From the NCBI RefSeq assembly GCF_001590795.1, contig NZ_JXDL01000001.1, positions 2,096,421-2,160,420 on the forward strand: a stretch of DNA of 64,000 nucleotides, given 5' to 3'. Of this stretch, positions 54,253-62,921 are shown in pieces. The notes under the pieces were generated by a model. That model was not told the origin of the DNA. It did not search any database and was given only the letters and a program-made list of their open reading frames with translations. This DNA is from Bradyrhizobium sp. AT1. GTDB taxonomy: Bacteria; Pseudomonadota; Alphaproteobacteria; Rhizobiales; Xanthobacteraceae. The position numbers were made by a program, and so were the translations under genes. How positions within the stretch are numbered: position 1 is the stretch's first letter; each line of letters opens with the position of its first letter.

Positions 54253-55766
54253 CAGAACTTCTTCCAGTCGCCGTCGGCTTCGAACGCGCTGGCCGCCTGA
54301 TAGATGGTCGCCTCGTTGTAGTCTTTGGCGATCAGCATCAAGCCGACCGGTAGGCCGTCCGAGAGGCCGCAAGGGATGCTCATCGCCGGATGGCCCGTGA
54401 CGTCGAATGGACTCGTGGTGGCCGTCATCTCGAAAGCACGCTGGACGATCTCGGAGAGCGGAGCGTCCTTGGCGGGGATCGGCGTGGCGACGCAGGGCAA
54501 AGTCGGCATCAGCAGCAAGTCATAAGAGCCAAACACTGCATCATAGGCGGCCTTGGCAGCGATCGCGATGTTGCGCGATTTGGCATAATAGCGGCCGCGA
54601 TAGTGGCTGACGCCCCACTGCCCGACCAGCATGGTGAGCTTGAGCGTCTCCGACAAATCGTCGGCGCGGTTGCGCCAGCTGGAATGGGCGTCGAGAAGCC
54701 CGACGTCATAGAGCCCCTTCCAGTTGAAGCCCATGCCGTTGCCGATCATCATCTGGACCAGAAAACCTTCCAGCGTGATCGGATTCCAGGCGGCGAGCGC
54801 GTGCAGGTGCTCCGGGATCGAGACCTCCGACACACTGGCACCGAGTTTCGCGAAGCGCTCGGCGCCGGCCTTCACTTTGCTGGCCACGCCCTCCTGCATG
54901 TTGGCAACGGCAAATCCCTCCTTGAGAATGCCGATTTTCATGCCCTTCACGCCTTTGCGGAGCATTTCCGTGTAGCTCGTGACCTTCGGCGCATATTGGC
55001 GCGGATCAAGTCCGTCGGGACCTGCAAGCACCTCCAGCAACAACGCGTTGTCGGCGACGTTGGCCGTCATGGGGCCGGTGTGGTCGATGGTCGACTCGAT
55101 CGGCATCACGCCCGTATAAGGCACGAGCCCGTGTGTCGCCTTCATGCCGTAGATGCCGCAATAGGACGCCGGAATTCGGATCGAACCGCCCTGGTCGCCG
55201 CCGATCGACATGTCGACCTCGCCGGCCGCGACCAGCGCGGCGCTGCCCGACGAGGACCCGCCGGCCGAATACCCCATCTTCAGCGGATTATGGACCGGCG
55301 CCGGATGGGAGGTATGGCTGCCGCCCGACAAACAGAAATGCTCGCACACGGCCTTGCCGACGATGGTGCCGCCGGCATCGAGAATGCGGGTTACGATGGT
55401 CGCATCTGCCGCGGGAATGAAGCCTTCAAGCGTGGTCGATCCGTTCATCATGGGAACGCCGGCCAGAGCAACGTTATCCTTCAGCACGACCGTGCGGCCA
55501 GCGAGCTTTCCGCCCGCTGCACCCTTGACTTCGGTCTTGATCGCCCAGGCGCCGTATTTGTTGTCCTTCGGCATCGGCTTGGAGCCCGGCGTACGCGGGT
55601 ATTTGACCGGCGGCAGCGGGTTCGGCAGTTCGTCGACGACATCGTAGGCATCGAACATCCCGCCCATCAGCGAGAGATAGCTTCCAGCCTCTTCGACCGT
55701 CATGTTCATGTGCAGGCTCGCAGCGAGCTCGGCGACATCCTCGGCGGTCGGGCGCTTGATAGACAT
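54252..55766 (-). CDS. Amidase-signature-family amidase
   Basis: Serine amidase of 504 residues. The Ser-cisSer-Lys triad is Lys96 (VVLKDNVA), Ser171 (GGSSSGSA) and Ser195 ([12 protein letters not shown]), with the exact 75- and 24-residue spacing of the family. It should release ammonia from an amide or from a carbamate-type intermediate. With the importer upstream and urease downstream it could convert an imported amide or ureide. The 83-base gap to the ATPase gene is short enough for one operon. Confidence 0.92.
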   Translation of the reverse strand: MSIKRPTAEDVAELAASLHMNMTVEEAGSYLSLMGGMFDAYDVVDELPNPLPPVKYPRTPGSKPMPKDNKYGAWAIKTEVKGAAGGKLAGRTVVLKDNVALAGVPMMNGSTTLEGFIPAADATIVTRILDAGGTIVGKAVCEHFCLSGGSHTSHPAPVHNPLKMGYSAGGSSSGSAALVAAGEVDMSIGGDQGGSIRIPASYCGIYGMKATHGLVPYTGVMPIESTIDHTGPMTANVADNALLLEVLAGPDGLDPRQYAPKVTSYTEMLRKGVKGMKIGILKEGFAVANMQEGVASKVKAGAERFAKLGASVSEVSIPEHLHALAAWNPITLEGFLVQMMIGNGMGFNWKGLYDVGLLDAHSSWRNRADDLSETLKLTMLVGQWGVSHYRGRYYAKSRNIAIAAKAAYDAVFGSYDLLLMPTLPCVATPIPAKDAPLSEIVQRAFEMTATTSPFDVTGHPAMSIPCGLSDGLPVGLMLIAKDYNEATIYQAASAFEADGDWKKF

Positions 55767-55849
55767 GAGTCATCCTTTCTTGTGAAGACAAGCTGGCAGA
55801 GAAAACATCGATCGCGTTCGCAATGGCCGGCGCGGAGCGCCGAAACTGA

Positions 55850-56551
55850 CTAGGCTGGATGCATGGTCGCATCCCGCGCCAGAAGGCTTTCACGGTCGAG
55901 CTCGCCCGTGATGCGTCCCTTCTGGATATTGAGGATCCGGTCGGAGAGCGAGGTGATGAATTCGAGGTTCTGCTCGACGACGATCAACGACATGCTCCAG
56001 CGCTTCTTGAGCGCGAGCAGCGTCTCGATGATCTCCTCGATGATCGACGGCTGGATGCCCTCGGTGGGTTCGTCCAGCAGGATGAGCTTCGGCCTGGTGC
56101 AGAGACAGCGGGCCAGCGCGAGCAATTGCTGCTCGCCGCCCGACAGCGCTCCGCCACGCCGGTCGAGCAGGCGCACCAGGCGCGGAAAGTCCTGCAACAC
56201 GGCATCGATCACGGCGCGATCTTCCTTCGGCGCGGCAGCCAGCCCCATGCGCAAATTCTCGTAGACGCTGAGGTCGGGAAAGATCTCCCTGCCCTGCGGC
56301 ACGAGCCCAATTCCCAAGCGCGACCGCTCGTGCGGCTTGAGATGGGTGATTGTCCCGCCCGCGAAAGTGACCGCCCCGCCGGTGGTCGGCAGGTGCCCCA
56401 TCAACGCCCGCAACGTCGTGGTCTTACCCATGCCGTTGTGACCAAGAATGCCGAGATACTCGCCATTCTGAACCTTCATGTCGATACCGAACAGAATCGG
56501 AATTCGACCATAGCCGGACCGCAGATCCTTGACCTCGAGGAGCGCACTCAT
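55850..56551 (-). CDS. UrtE-like ABC importer ATP-binding protein (amide/urea system 2)
   Basis: ATPase of 233 residues. Walker A GHNGMGKTTTLRALMG, signature LSGGEQQLL and Walker B LILLDEPTEGIQPSII are present; the last is typical of UrtE. It overlaps the UrtD-like gene by four bases. Part of a second complete importer, distinct in sequence from system 1. Confidence 0.9.
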   Translation of the reverse strand: MSALLEVKDLRSGYGRIPILFGIDMKVQNGEYLGILGHNGMGKTTTLRALMGHLPTTGGAVTFAGGTITHLKPHERSRLGIGLVPQGREIFPDLSVYENLRMGLAAAPKEDRAVIDAVLQDFPRLVRLLDRRGGALSGGEQQLLALARCLCTRPKLILLDEPTEGIQPSIIEEIIETLLALKKRWSMSLIVVEQNLEFITSLSDRILNIQKGRITGELDRESLLARDATMHPA

Positions 56552-57282
56552 GCCGCTACCTTCTTGCCGAGATAGACATCGCGCACGCGCTGATCGGCCA
56601 ACACCTTGTCCACGGTATCTTCGACCAGCACGCGCCCCTGGTGGAACACCGTCACCTTCTTGGCGATCTGCTTGATGAATTCCATATCGTGCTCGACGAC
56701 GATGATCGCCCGGCTCTTGTTGATCTCGCGAATGATCGCGGCCGTGTGCAACGTCTCCTCGTCGGTCATTCCGGCCGCTGGCTCATCGAGCAAGATCAAT
56801 TCCGGTTCGGCAGCCAATACCATGCCGATTTCCACCCACTGGCGCTGTCCATGCGACAGCGTGGTAACGATGCGGTCGGCATGATCGGTCAACCGTGTCA
56901 TCTCCAGCACGGCATCGACCGCGGGGCCCTGCGCCCGCGGCGTCGCCTTGCGGCGGACGGCGAGCCAGATGTTCTCGCGCACCGAGAGACCGTTGAAAAC
57001 ATTGGGTACTTGCGTCTTGATCCCGATGCCCATGCGGGCGATCTCGTGCGACAGCTTGCCGGCGATCGGCTGGCCGCGAAATGCGATCGCGCCGGAGGTC
57101 GGCACCAATTGTCCGGTCAGCGTCTTGAAGAACGTGCTCTTGCCGGCGCCGTTCGGTCCAATCAAGCAGCGCAGCTCCATCTCCTCCAGGGTGAAGGTGA
57201 TGTCGTCATTGGCGACCACACCGCCAAACCGCATCGTGAGGTGCTCGGCCTTCAGCAGGGGAACAAGGTCCGCCATGGTCAT
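56548..57282 (-). CDS. UrtD-like ABC importer ATP-binding protein (amide/urea system 2)
   Basis: ATPase of 244 residues. Walker A GPNGAGKSTFFKTLTG, Walker B LILLDEPAAGMTDEET and the UrtD-type signature LSHGQRQWVEIG are present. It overlaps the stop of the UrtC-like permease by four bases. The same LSHGQ variant appears in the system-1 protein. Confidence 0.91.
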   Translation of the reverse strand: MTMADLVPLLKAEHLTMRFGGVVANDDITFTLEEMELRCLIGPNGAGKSTFFKTLTGQLVPTSGAIAFRGQPIAGKLSHEIARMGIGIKTQVPNVFNGLSVRENIWLAVRRKATPRAQGPAVDAVLEMTRLTDHADRIVTTLSHGQRQWVEIGMVLAAEPELILLDEPAAGMTDEETLHTAAIIREINKSRAIIVVEHDMEFIKQIAKKVTVFHQGRVLVEDTVDKVLADQRVRDVYLGKKVAA

Positions 57283-58343
57283 TCAGCCCCGGCCATGTGG
57301 GACGCTGCCGCCGAGGACGGTACCTGCTCGTCAACAAGCTGCTTTTTCGCTTTGGGCGCGTGCACCAGCCGCATCACGAGGTCGCGCGCAGTCGGCACCA
57401 ACCCCTTCGGCAGCAACAGCACGAACACGATCAGGACTGCTCCGAGAACGAGGTTCGAATTCAAGGCCTGTTGCGAGCCGATATAGGCGACGATATATTC
57501 GATCAGGACGCAGCCGACGATTGGTCCGAGCAAGGTGCCGAGACCGCCCACCGTGATCCAGATGATGATCTCGGCCGACAGGGACAGGCTGAAAATGGTC
57601 GGGCCGACGAACGCGCCCCAGTTGACATAGAGCGCCCCGGCCAGTCCCGCGATCGCACCGCTCAGAATGAAGGCCAACAGCTTGACCTTACGCGGATCGT
57701 AGCCGAGCAGCGAGGCCCGCACCTCGTTCTCGCGGACGGCCACCACGATGCGACCGGCCGGGAGGGACAGCAACAGGCGCAGCAGCAGGAACACTCCCAG
57801 CAACACGCCGCCCGTCACCCACCACGATTGTTCCGGCGACAACGCCTGATCCGGATAGAATGGCACGTTGAAGGTCGGCACGGCCGGCATGCCGTTGAAA
57901 CCGCCGAGCAACGCCTTGCCGATCCTGTATTCGTCCCCCGAGGTCGAGTTCACGCAATTGAACAGGATCAGCGTGACGGTCAGCGTGATCACACCAAGAT
58001 AGACGTCGGAGATGCGACCAAAGAAGATGAAATAGCCCAGGATCGCGGCGAACAGCGCTGGGATGATGATGGCGAGCAGAATCGACGGCGTCGAATCCTG
58101 GAAATTGACCGCTGATATCGCGTAGGCATAGCCGCCCAGGCCAAAGAAAGCCGTCTGGCCGAACGACAAGATGCCGCCAAAGCCCCAGATAAAGGCAAGG
58201 CTGAGCGCCAGCACCGCCATCGCCGCGAACAATGTCAGTTGCATCATCGCGAACAGTTCGAGCACGCTGGGAATCACCGCGATCGCAACGATCGCGAGAA
58301 CGACGACGACCGCCTGGGCCACGAGGCTGAAGCGGACGGCCAT
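57279..58343 (-). CDS. UrtC-like ABC importer permease (amide/urea system 2)
   Basis: Membrane protein of 354 residues with about ten helices and the hallmark GFGGILSFGQTAFFGLGGYA near residue 48. A coupling-loop segment VAVRENEVRASLLGYD lies near 205. ATG 58,343 overlaps the UrtB-like stop (TAATG), which fixes the start. Confidence 0.9.
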   Translation of the reverse strand: MAVRFSLVAQAVVVVLAIVAIAVIPSVLELFAMMQLTLFAAMAVLALSLAFIWGFGGILSFGQTAFFGLGGYAYAISAVNFQDSTPSILLAIIIPALFAAILGYFIFFGRISDVYLGVITLTVTLILFNCVNSTSGDEYRIGKALLGGFNGMPAVPTFNVPFYPDQALSPEQSWWVTGGVLLGVFLLLRLLLSLPAGRIVVAVRENEVRASLLGYDPRKVKLLAFILSGAIAGLAGALYVNWGAFVGPTIFSLSLSAEIIIWITVGGLGTLLGPIVGCVLIEYIVAYIGSQQALNSNLVLGAVLIVFVLLLPKGLVPTARDLVMRLVHAPKAKKQLVDEQVPSSAAASHMAGAE

Positions 58344-59209
58344 TACAAATTCCCCTTGAAGAAGCGTCCGGAGATGCCCTGCGGCAGCAGACGAATCAGC
58401 ACGATCGCCGTCGTGAACACGAGAACCTCGCCATAGACCGGCGTGGTGAAATAGGCGCCGACCTGATTGACCGCGCCGAACAGGCTCGCTGCCGACATCG
58501 TGCCCGACAACATGGCTGCGCCACCGCCGACGACCGTCATGAAGGCCTTGGCGACATAGGCACCGCCCATGCCGGGCGTGATACCCGATACGGGCGCCAC
58601 CAGGCCGCCGGCCAATCCGGTGACAGCGGCGCCGACCACGAACGTGCTCATGTAGACCCTGGTCGGATTGACACCCAGCGTCGCCGCCATCGCCGGATTT
58701 TGCATGGTCGCACGCGCGATCAACCCCAGCCGTGTGTAACGCATGACGCCGTAGACCAGCACCATCATGCCAATCGCCATGCCGGCCAGAAACAGCGTGT
58801 AATAGCTGGATTGGTAGGAACCGATGGAGAAGCCGCCGAGCGGCGTCGGCACCCCCTGTTGCGTGTTGCCGTAGATCGTCGTGATGATACCGATGATCAG
58901 GAGGCTCAGCCCCCAGGTCGCCAGCATGGAATCGACGAGACGCCCATAAAGAAAGCGAATGAGGCAGCGCTCGATGACGAGACCCACGAGGCCGACGAAA
59001 AGAGGCGCGACGATCAGCATCGCGATCCAGATGTTGACGCCGGCATTGGCCGATATGACGGTCGCGTAGGCACCGAGCATGATGAACTCGCCATGGGCGA
59101 GGTTGATGATCTTCATCATGCCGAAGATGATCGCCAGTCCGAGGCACAGCAGGAACAACGACGATATTCCGTTCAGGACGTCGAGCGCGACGATGAGGTA
59201 GATCGCCAT
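58343..59209 (-). CDS. UrtB-like ABC importer permease (amide/urea system 2)
   Basis: Membrane protein of about 288 residues with about eight helices and the hallmark KIINLAHGEFIMLGAY near residue 32. ATG 59,209 fits the family start after an AGAAAAA-rich ribosome binding site. A hairpin separates it from the binding-protein gene. Confidence 0.9.
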   Translation of the reverse strand: MAIYLIVALDVLNGISSLFLLCLGLAIIFGMMKIINLAHGEFIMLGAYATVISANAGVNIWIAMLIVAPLFVGLVGLVIERCLIRFLYGRLVDSMLATWGLSLLIIGIITTIYGNTQQGVPTPLGGFSIGSYQSSYYTLFLAGMAIGMMVLVYGVMRYTRLGLIARATMQNPAMAATLGVNPTRVYMSTFVVGAAVTGLAGGLVAPVSGITPGMGGAYVAKAFMTVVGGGAAMLSGTMSAASLFGAVNQVGAYFTTPVYGEVLVFTTAIVLIRLLPQGISGRFFKGNL

Positions 59210-59234
59210 TCTTTTTCTTTCAGGCCCCAATATA

Positions 59235-59263
59235 CCGGGCGCCGCCGATTGAGCGGGGCCCGG
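59235..59263 (-). other. Intercistronic hairpin after the system-2 binding-protein gene
   Basis: CCGGGC/GCCCGG outer arms and CCGC/GCGG inner arms flank a CGATTGA loop. It lies between the binding-protein stop and the permease start, with no T-run. The same position carries hairpins in the two other branched-chain-type importers of the window. Confidence 0.62.
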
Positions 59264-59269
59264 CACGCG

Positions 59270-60520
59270 TCAGAGATTGATGATGTACTGCTTGGTGTCG
59301 GTCGGATTCTTGACGAGATCGCACACGCTCGCCGTGTCAGCCGGCTTGACGTCGGAATAGCTCTCCAGCACCGACCATTTGCGATCCTTCACTTCGGCGA
59401 GAAACGCGTTGCGGGTGGTGTGATGGGTCGGCTTGTCCAGTGAGACCTTGCCGCTCGGACCGTCGAAGGCGATCCCGCTCTCCAGCGCCTCGATCACCTT
59501 CATGCGGTCGATGCTGGCGGCCTTCTTCACGCCTTCCGCCCATAGCATGGCGCCCTCGTAGGTGCAGGCGGCGAGCTCGCTGACATAGGGGGAGTCCGGA
59601 TGCGCCTTCTTGATCTTTTCGACGAAGCTCTTGGAGGCAGGCGTGGCGAGCTCCTCGAAATAGCCATACGCGCCGAGAATCGAATCGCTCTCCGCAGCAT
59701 CGAGCGTCGTCGGCTCATTGACGAGACCGAAGGTGGTCGACGCGATCGGAATCTTGCCCTTCATGCCGGCCGAGGTCCATTGCCGGTAGAAGGCGGTGTG
59801 GTTGCCGCCGACCAACGCCGACAGGATGAGGTCGGGCTTCGCAGCCTGGATCTTCGAGATGGTCGTGCCGAAATTGGTGACATCGAGCGGGAAGAAGTCG
59901 GTCGACAGCACTTCGCCCCCATTGTCCTTGACGTATTTCGTCATCCACTTCGCGGTAATCTGACCGTAATTGTAGTCGGCGGCGATGATATAGGCCTTCT
60001 TGCCCGCCTTCTTCATCGCGCTCGGCACCAGCTTCTCGACCGTCTGCGCGGGCGTTGTGCCGGTACAGAAGGTGTTGCGATCGCAGACACCGCCTTCGTA
60101 GAGCACGTTGTAAAAGTAGAGAACCTTGAAGCGGTCGAAGGTCGGACGCACCGCCTCGCGCGACGCCGAGGTGATGCCGCCGTGGACCACATCGACCTTA
60201 TCCTTCACCGCGAGCTGTTGCGCGAATTGCGAATACATCTGGATGTTGGACTGAGTGTCGTAGTGGATGACCTTCAGCGGCCGCCCGAGCAGGCCGCCGC
60301 CGGCGTTGATTTCATCCACGGCGAGCTGAAGCGCGTAGACCATGGGGGTCCCCGAGGCCGCGATCGGACCCGACTGGTCGTGCAGACTGCCGACGACGAT
60401 CGGCTTTTCGGCGCCGAACGCGCCGGAGCGGAAGACCGCGGGCGCGGCAATCAATGTCGTCGTGGCTAAGGCCGAGTGCCGCAAGAAGCGGCGACGGGAG
60501 AAAGGCATAGACGTCCCCAT
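59270..60520 (-). CDS. Amide/urea-type periplasmic binding protein (UrtA/FmdD-like, system 2)
   Basis: Protein of about 416 residues (412 if started at ATG 60,508). An N-terminal twin-arginine-type signal (SRRRFLRHSA) precedes the type I binding fold, starting IVVGSLHDQSGPIAASGTPM. Ligand-site segments SASREAVRPTF and LYEGGVCDRNTF match the system-1 protein. Export by Tat is suggested because the arginine pair is followed by a moderately hydrophobic stretch. The 52-base AT-rich gap before it may hold an extra promoter. Confidence 0.87.
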   Translation of the reverse strand: MGTSMPFSRRRFLRHSALATTTLIAAPAVFRSGAFGAEKPIVVGSLHDQSGPIAASGTPMVYALQLAVDEINAGGGLLGRPLKVIHYDTQSNIQMYSQFAQQLAVKDKVDVVHGGITSASREAVRPTFDRFKVLYFYNVLYEGGVCDRNTFCTGTTPAQTVEKLVPSAMKKAGKKAYIIAADYNYGQITAKWMTKYVKDNGGEVLSTDFFPLDVTNFGTTISKIQAAKPDLILSALVGGNHTAFYRQWTSAGMKGKIPIASTTFGLVNEPTTLDAAESDSILGAYGYFEELATPASKSFVEKIKKAHPDSPYVSELAACTYEGAMLWAEGVKKAASIDRMKVIEALESGIAFDGPSGKVSLDKPTHHTTRNAFLAEVKDRKWSVLESYSDVKPADTASVCDLVKNPTDTKQYIINL

Positions 60521-60572
60521 ACTTTTTGATACGGAAAATATTAAGAATACAATATTTGAAAAAGCAAGTGTT

Positions 60573-61622
60573 TTATCGACGCGTAATGATCGAGAAGTCG
60601 TAGCCGTCGACCCGCGCCAGATAGATGGGGTGCCGACCACCGACGACGGATCGCGCTTGATCGCCCCGGGCCGTGCGCTGCTGGAATGTTCGGCCGTACA
60701 GGCGCATCAACTCGCGCGCATCGAGGCTCGCCGCTTCCTCGATCAGGGCTGCGAGCGAGTAGATTCCTTCGTAGCAGGATTGACCAAAGGCATTCACGGG
60801 CGGGGGACTATCGCCGAACGCCGTATGATAGCGCTCCAGGAACGCACCATTGTTGCGCGAGCGGATCGACGCATAGTAGCTTGAGGTCGCGTAGAGGTTT
60901 TCGGTCGCGTCGACATCGAGGCCATACGCCACGGTCTCGTCGATCGCCGAAGAAAATCGTAGGACGCGCGAGCTCAATCCTGCCGCGTAGAACGCGCGAT
61001 TGAATGCGATGCAGTCGAGCCCCAGGAAATACGGAAGAACGACGTCCGAGCGCGTGGCTTTGATCCGCTCCACGATCTCATCGAAATCGTGCCGACCAAC
61101 GGGCAGGTAGTGCTCTCCCGTCACCGTCCCCCCAACGCGGGCGATCAGAGTTCGCGCGATCCGTAGCGACGAGCGCGGCCATACGTAGTCGTTGCCGCAG
61201 AGGAAATAACGGCGCGCGTGCTTCGCTTCCGAAAGCCATTGAACCGCGGGCGCAAGAAGCTCGTCGGCTGTCTCGCCGGTCGCCATGACATCCGACGAGG
61301 GTGAGTGCCCTTCGAACTGGGGAGTATAGATGAAGGGAACCCGGCCAGCGGCGACGCGCGCAACGAGATCGCGCGCAAAGCTGGGCAACATCCCGACGAT
61401 GCCGTCGACACCATCGATGTCGATGGCGTCGCGCGCAGCCCGGCCCGCGCTCGCGCCGGTCTCTCCGGCATCCACCACGCGCAGCTCGACCGGACGCCGC
61501 AGTATGCCGGACATTTTGTTGATTTCGTCGACAGCCAAGCGGCCGCAGGCCTCCGCCGATGGGGCCCAAAGTCCCGCTGCTCCGCTCTGCGGGATGAGCA
61601 GACATATCAAAACGCTGCGCAA
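60573..61622 (-). CDS. AmiC-like sensor protein without an adjacent AmiR
   Basis: Type I binding-fold protein of about 349 residues that resembles AmiC: no clear signal peptide, start RSVLICLLIPQSGAAGLWAP, and ligand-site segments EINKMSGILRRPVELRVVD and FLCGNDYVWPRSSLRIARTL. The start is a TTG (61,622) with GGAG nine bases upstream; that GGAG lies in a stem-loop. It precedes the system-2 binding protein, as amiC precedes system 1, but no ANTAR gene follows. It may be a sensor for system 2 or a second binding protein. Confidence 0.72.
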   Translation of the reverse strand: MRSVLICLLIPQSGAAGLWAPSAEACGRLAVDEINKMSGILRRPVELRVVDAGETGASAGRAARDAIDIDGVDGIVGMLPSFARDLVARVAAGRVPFIYTPQFEGHSPSSDVMATGETADELLAPAVQWLSEAKHARRYFLCGNDYVWPRSSLRIARTLIARVGGTVTGEHYLPVGRHDFDEIVERIKATRSDVVLPYFLGLDCIAFNRAFYAAGLSSRVLRFSSAIDETVAYGLDVDATENLYATSSYYASIRSRNNGAFLERYHTAFGDSPPPVNAFGQSCYEGIYSLAALIEEAASLDARELMRLYGRTFQQRTARGDQARSVVGGRHPIYLARVDGYDFSIITRR

Positions 61623-61629
61623 CGTCGGT

Positions 61630-61649
61630 GTCTCCGCACTTCCGGAGAC
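61630..61649 (-). promoter_or_regulatory. Stem-loop covering the ribosome binding site of the AmiC-like gene
   Basis: GTCTCCG-GAAGTG-CGGAGAC on the minus strand forms a perfect 7-base stem with a six-base loop. The GGAG used by the TTG start lies in the 3' arm, so the stem would hide it. It could instead be a protein-binding palindrome. Confidence 0.5.
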
Positions 61650-61869
61650 TTACGACTCACGAATCGTGCCAACGGCCGACCGGTCTCGGTAACGCCCGTT
61701 CTGCCGGGAAAGCACTCAGTCTCGGAGGCGGATTGCCTTTTTTTCGACCGCAGGCGGCAGCATCAGCCCGTCCATTAGGCAATCGGAGCCAAGGCTGCTT
61801 TCCACTTGCTCGATTTTGCATTCCAAGGCAAAGGTTGAAATCTCAAGTAATTCGCCGAGGGCTGACAAA

Positions 61870-62334
61870 GTGGATCTACCTGACCTCATCCGGGGCGTGA
61901 ATCGCCGGCTCGAACAGGTGTTGGAGGCGGAGCTCAAGCCTAAGGGCGTGTCTCTGCATCAGTACCGTGTGCTCGAGGCGCTGACTGAACGGAATGGGCT
62001 GCCGATGGGCGATCTGGCAACACGGCTCTTTGTCGATGGTCCGACGCTCACAAAAATCATCGATAAGATGGTTGAATCGGCCGAGGTCTATCGTGGACCC
62101 GACCCACATGACCGGCGCAAGGTTCTGATCTTCCTCTCGCGCAGGGGAGCTGCGCATTTCGAGGACGTTGGCCCGCTGATAACGTCCATTCAGCGAGAGA
62201 TTTTCGACAGACTTGGCAAATCGGATGCCGCAGCTTTGACTAACCTGCTCTCAGAGCTGCTCTGCGACACTGTTTCCTGGCCCTCACTTACGTCTCACGG
62301 GCAGGCCCGTTCGCGCGTTACTCCAGAGCAGTGA
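61870..62334 (+). CDS. MarR-family transcriptional regulator
   Basis: Winged-helix regulator of about 154 residues. MarR marks: GVSLHQYRVLEALTERNGL, LATRLFVDGPTLTKIIDKM and DPHDRRKVLIFLSRRG. GTG 61,870 has a GAGGG about 7 bases upstream; TTG 61,816 without one would add 18 residues. It is divergent from the AmiC-like gene and may control the system-2 operon. No copy of the other MarR palindrome is seen here. Confidence 0.85.
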   Translation: MDLPDLIRGVNRRLEQVLEAELKPKGVSLHQYRVLEALTERNGLPMGDLATRLFVDGPTLTKIIDKMVESAEVYRGPDPHDRRKVLIFLSRRGAAHFEDVGPLITSIQREIFDRLGKSDAAALTNLLSELLCDTVSWPSLTSHGQARSRVTPEQ

Positions 62335-62880
62335 CCATCCGCCACAACGTCTCGACCAGCACGGCGCAGCCCTTGTCGAGGGCTTCAGGTGCCGTGAATT
62401 CGCGCGGATTGTGGCTGAGTCCGCCCTGACTCGGTACGAATATGAGCGAAGCCGGGATGCGTTTCTGGATCGCGAGCACATCATGCCCCGTGACGGTCTT
62501 GAGTGTCATGGCTTTGCAGTGGAGATCGCTCGCGACGGCCATGATCAACTCAACGCCGGCCGGATCGCGGAAGGGAGCCGACCGCCTCTCGTCGGCAGCG
62601 TCGAAATGCCCGCTCCGATCTCGCCGGCCTCGCGCTCGATGCTGCGGCACCCTATTGAACGACCAAAGGCGACGACAACGAGCTTGGATTTTCTGCCACC
62701 AAAGACGGGCGCCTAAGCGATCTACTGTCGGCTCCGCGCGCTCACGTCCCGCTTCAAAAGGCATGCTTACGTTGGCGGACGGAAGAGCTTTCGTAATCTC
62801 CCGGTGCTGGCTGCGCTGACCGTGGAATCCGGCATGACCAAGCTGAAGACCACGACGTTCGGCATTCGCGGCGACGGGCC
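62318..62880 (-). pseudogene. Broken M20-family N-carbamoylase (HyuC-like)
   Basis: The last 90 or so residues read as a normal HyuC C terminus, including TGHDVLAIQKRIP and FVPSQGGLSHNPREF. Upstream, the family continues in another frame (SIEREAGEIGAGISTLPT), then returns in the first frame (SAPFRDPAGVELIMAVA), so at least one frameshift has occurred. The N-terminal catalytic half with the metal ligands is missing. It adjoins the hydantoinase gene, its usual partner. Confidence 0.7.
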
Positions 62881-62921
62881 GACAAACTGACCGCTGTCGC
62901 GTGGCGAGGTCGCGCACAAGA

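Noticed and set aside
57279-59147. A 622-residue frame reading through the two system-2 permeases
   Set aside because: The first half is the UrtB-like gene in a shifted frame; the real UrtC-like gene starts at 58,343.
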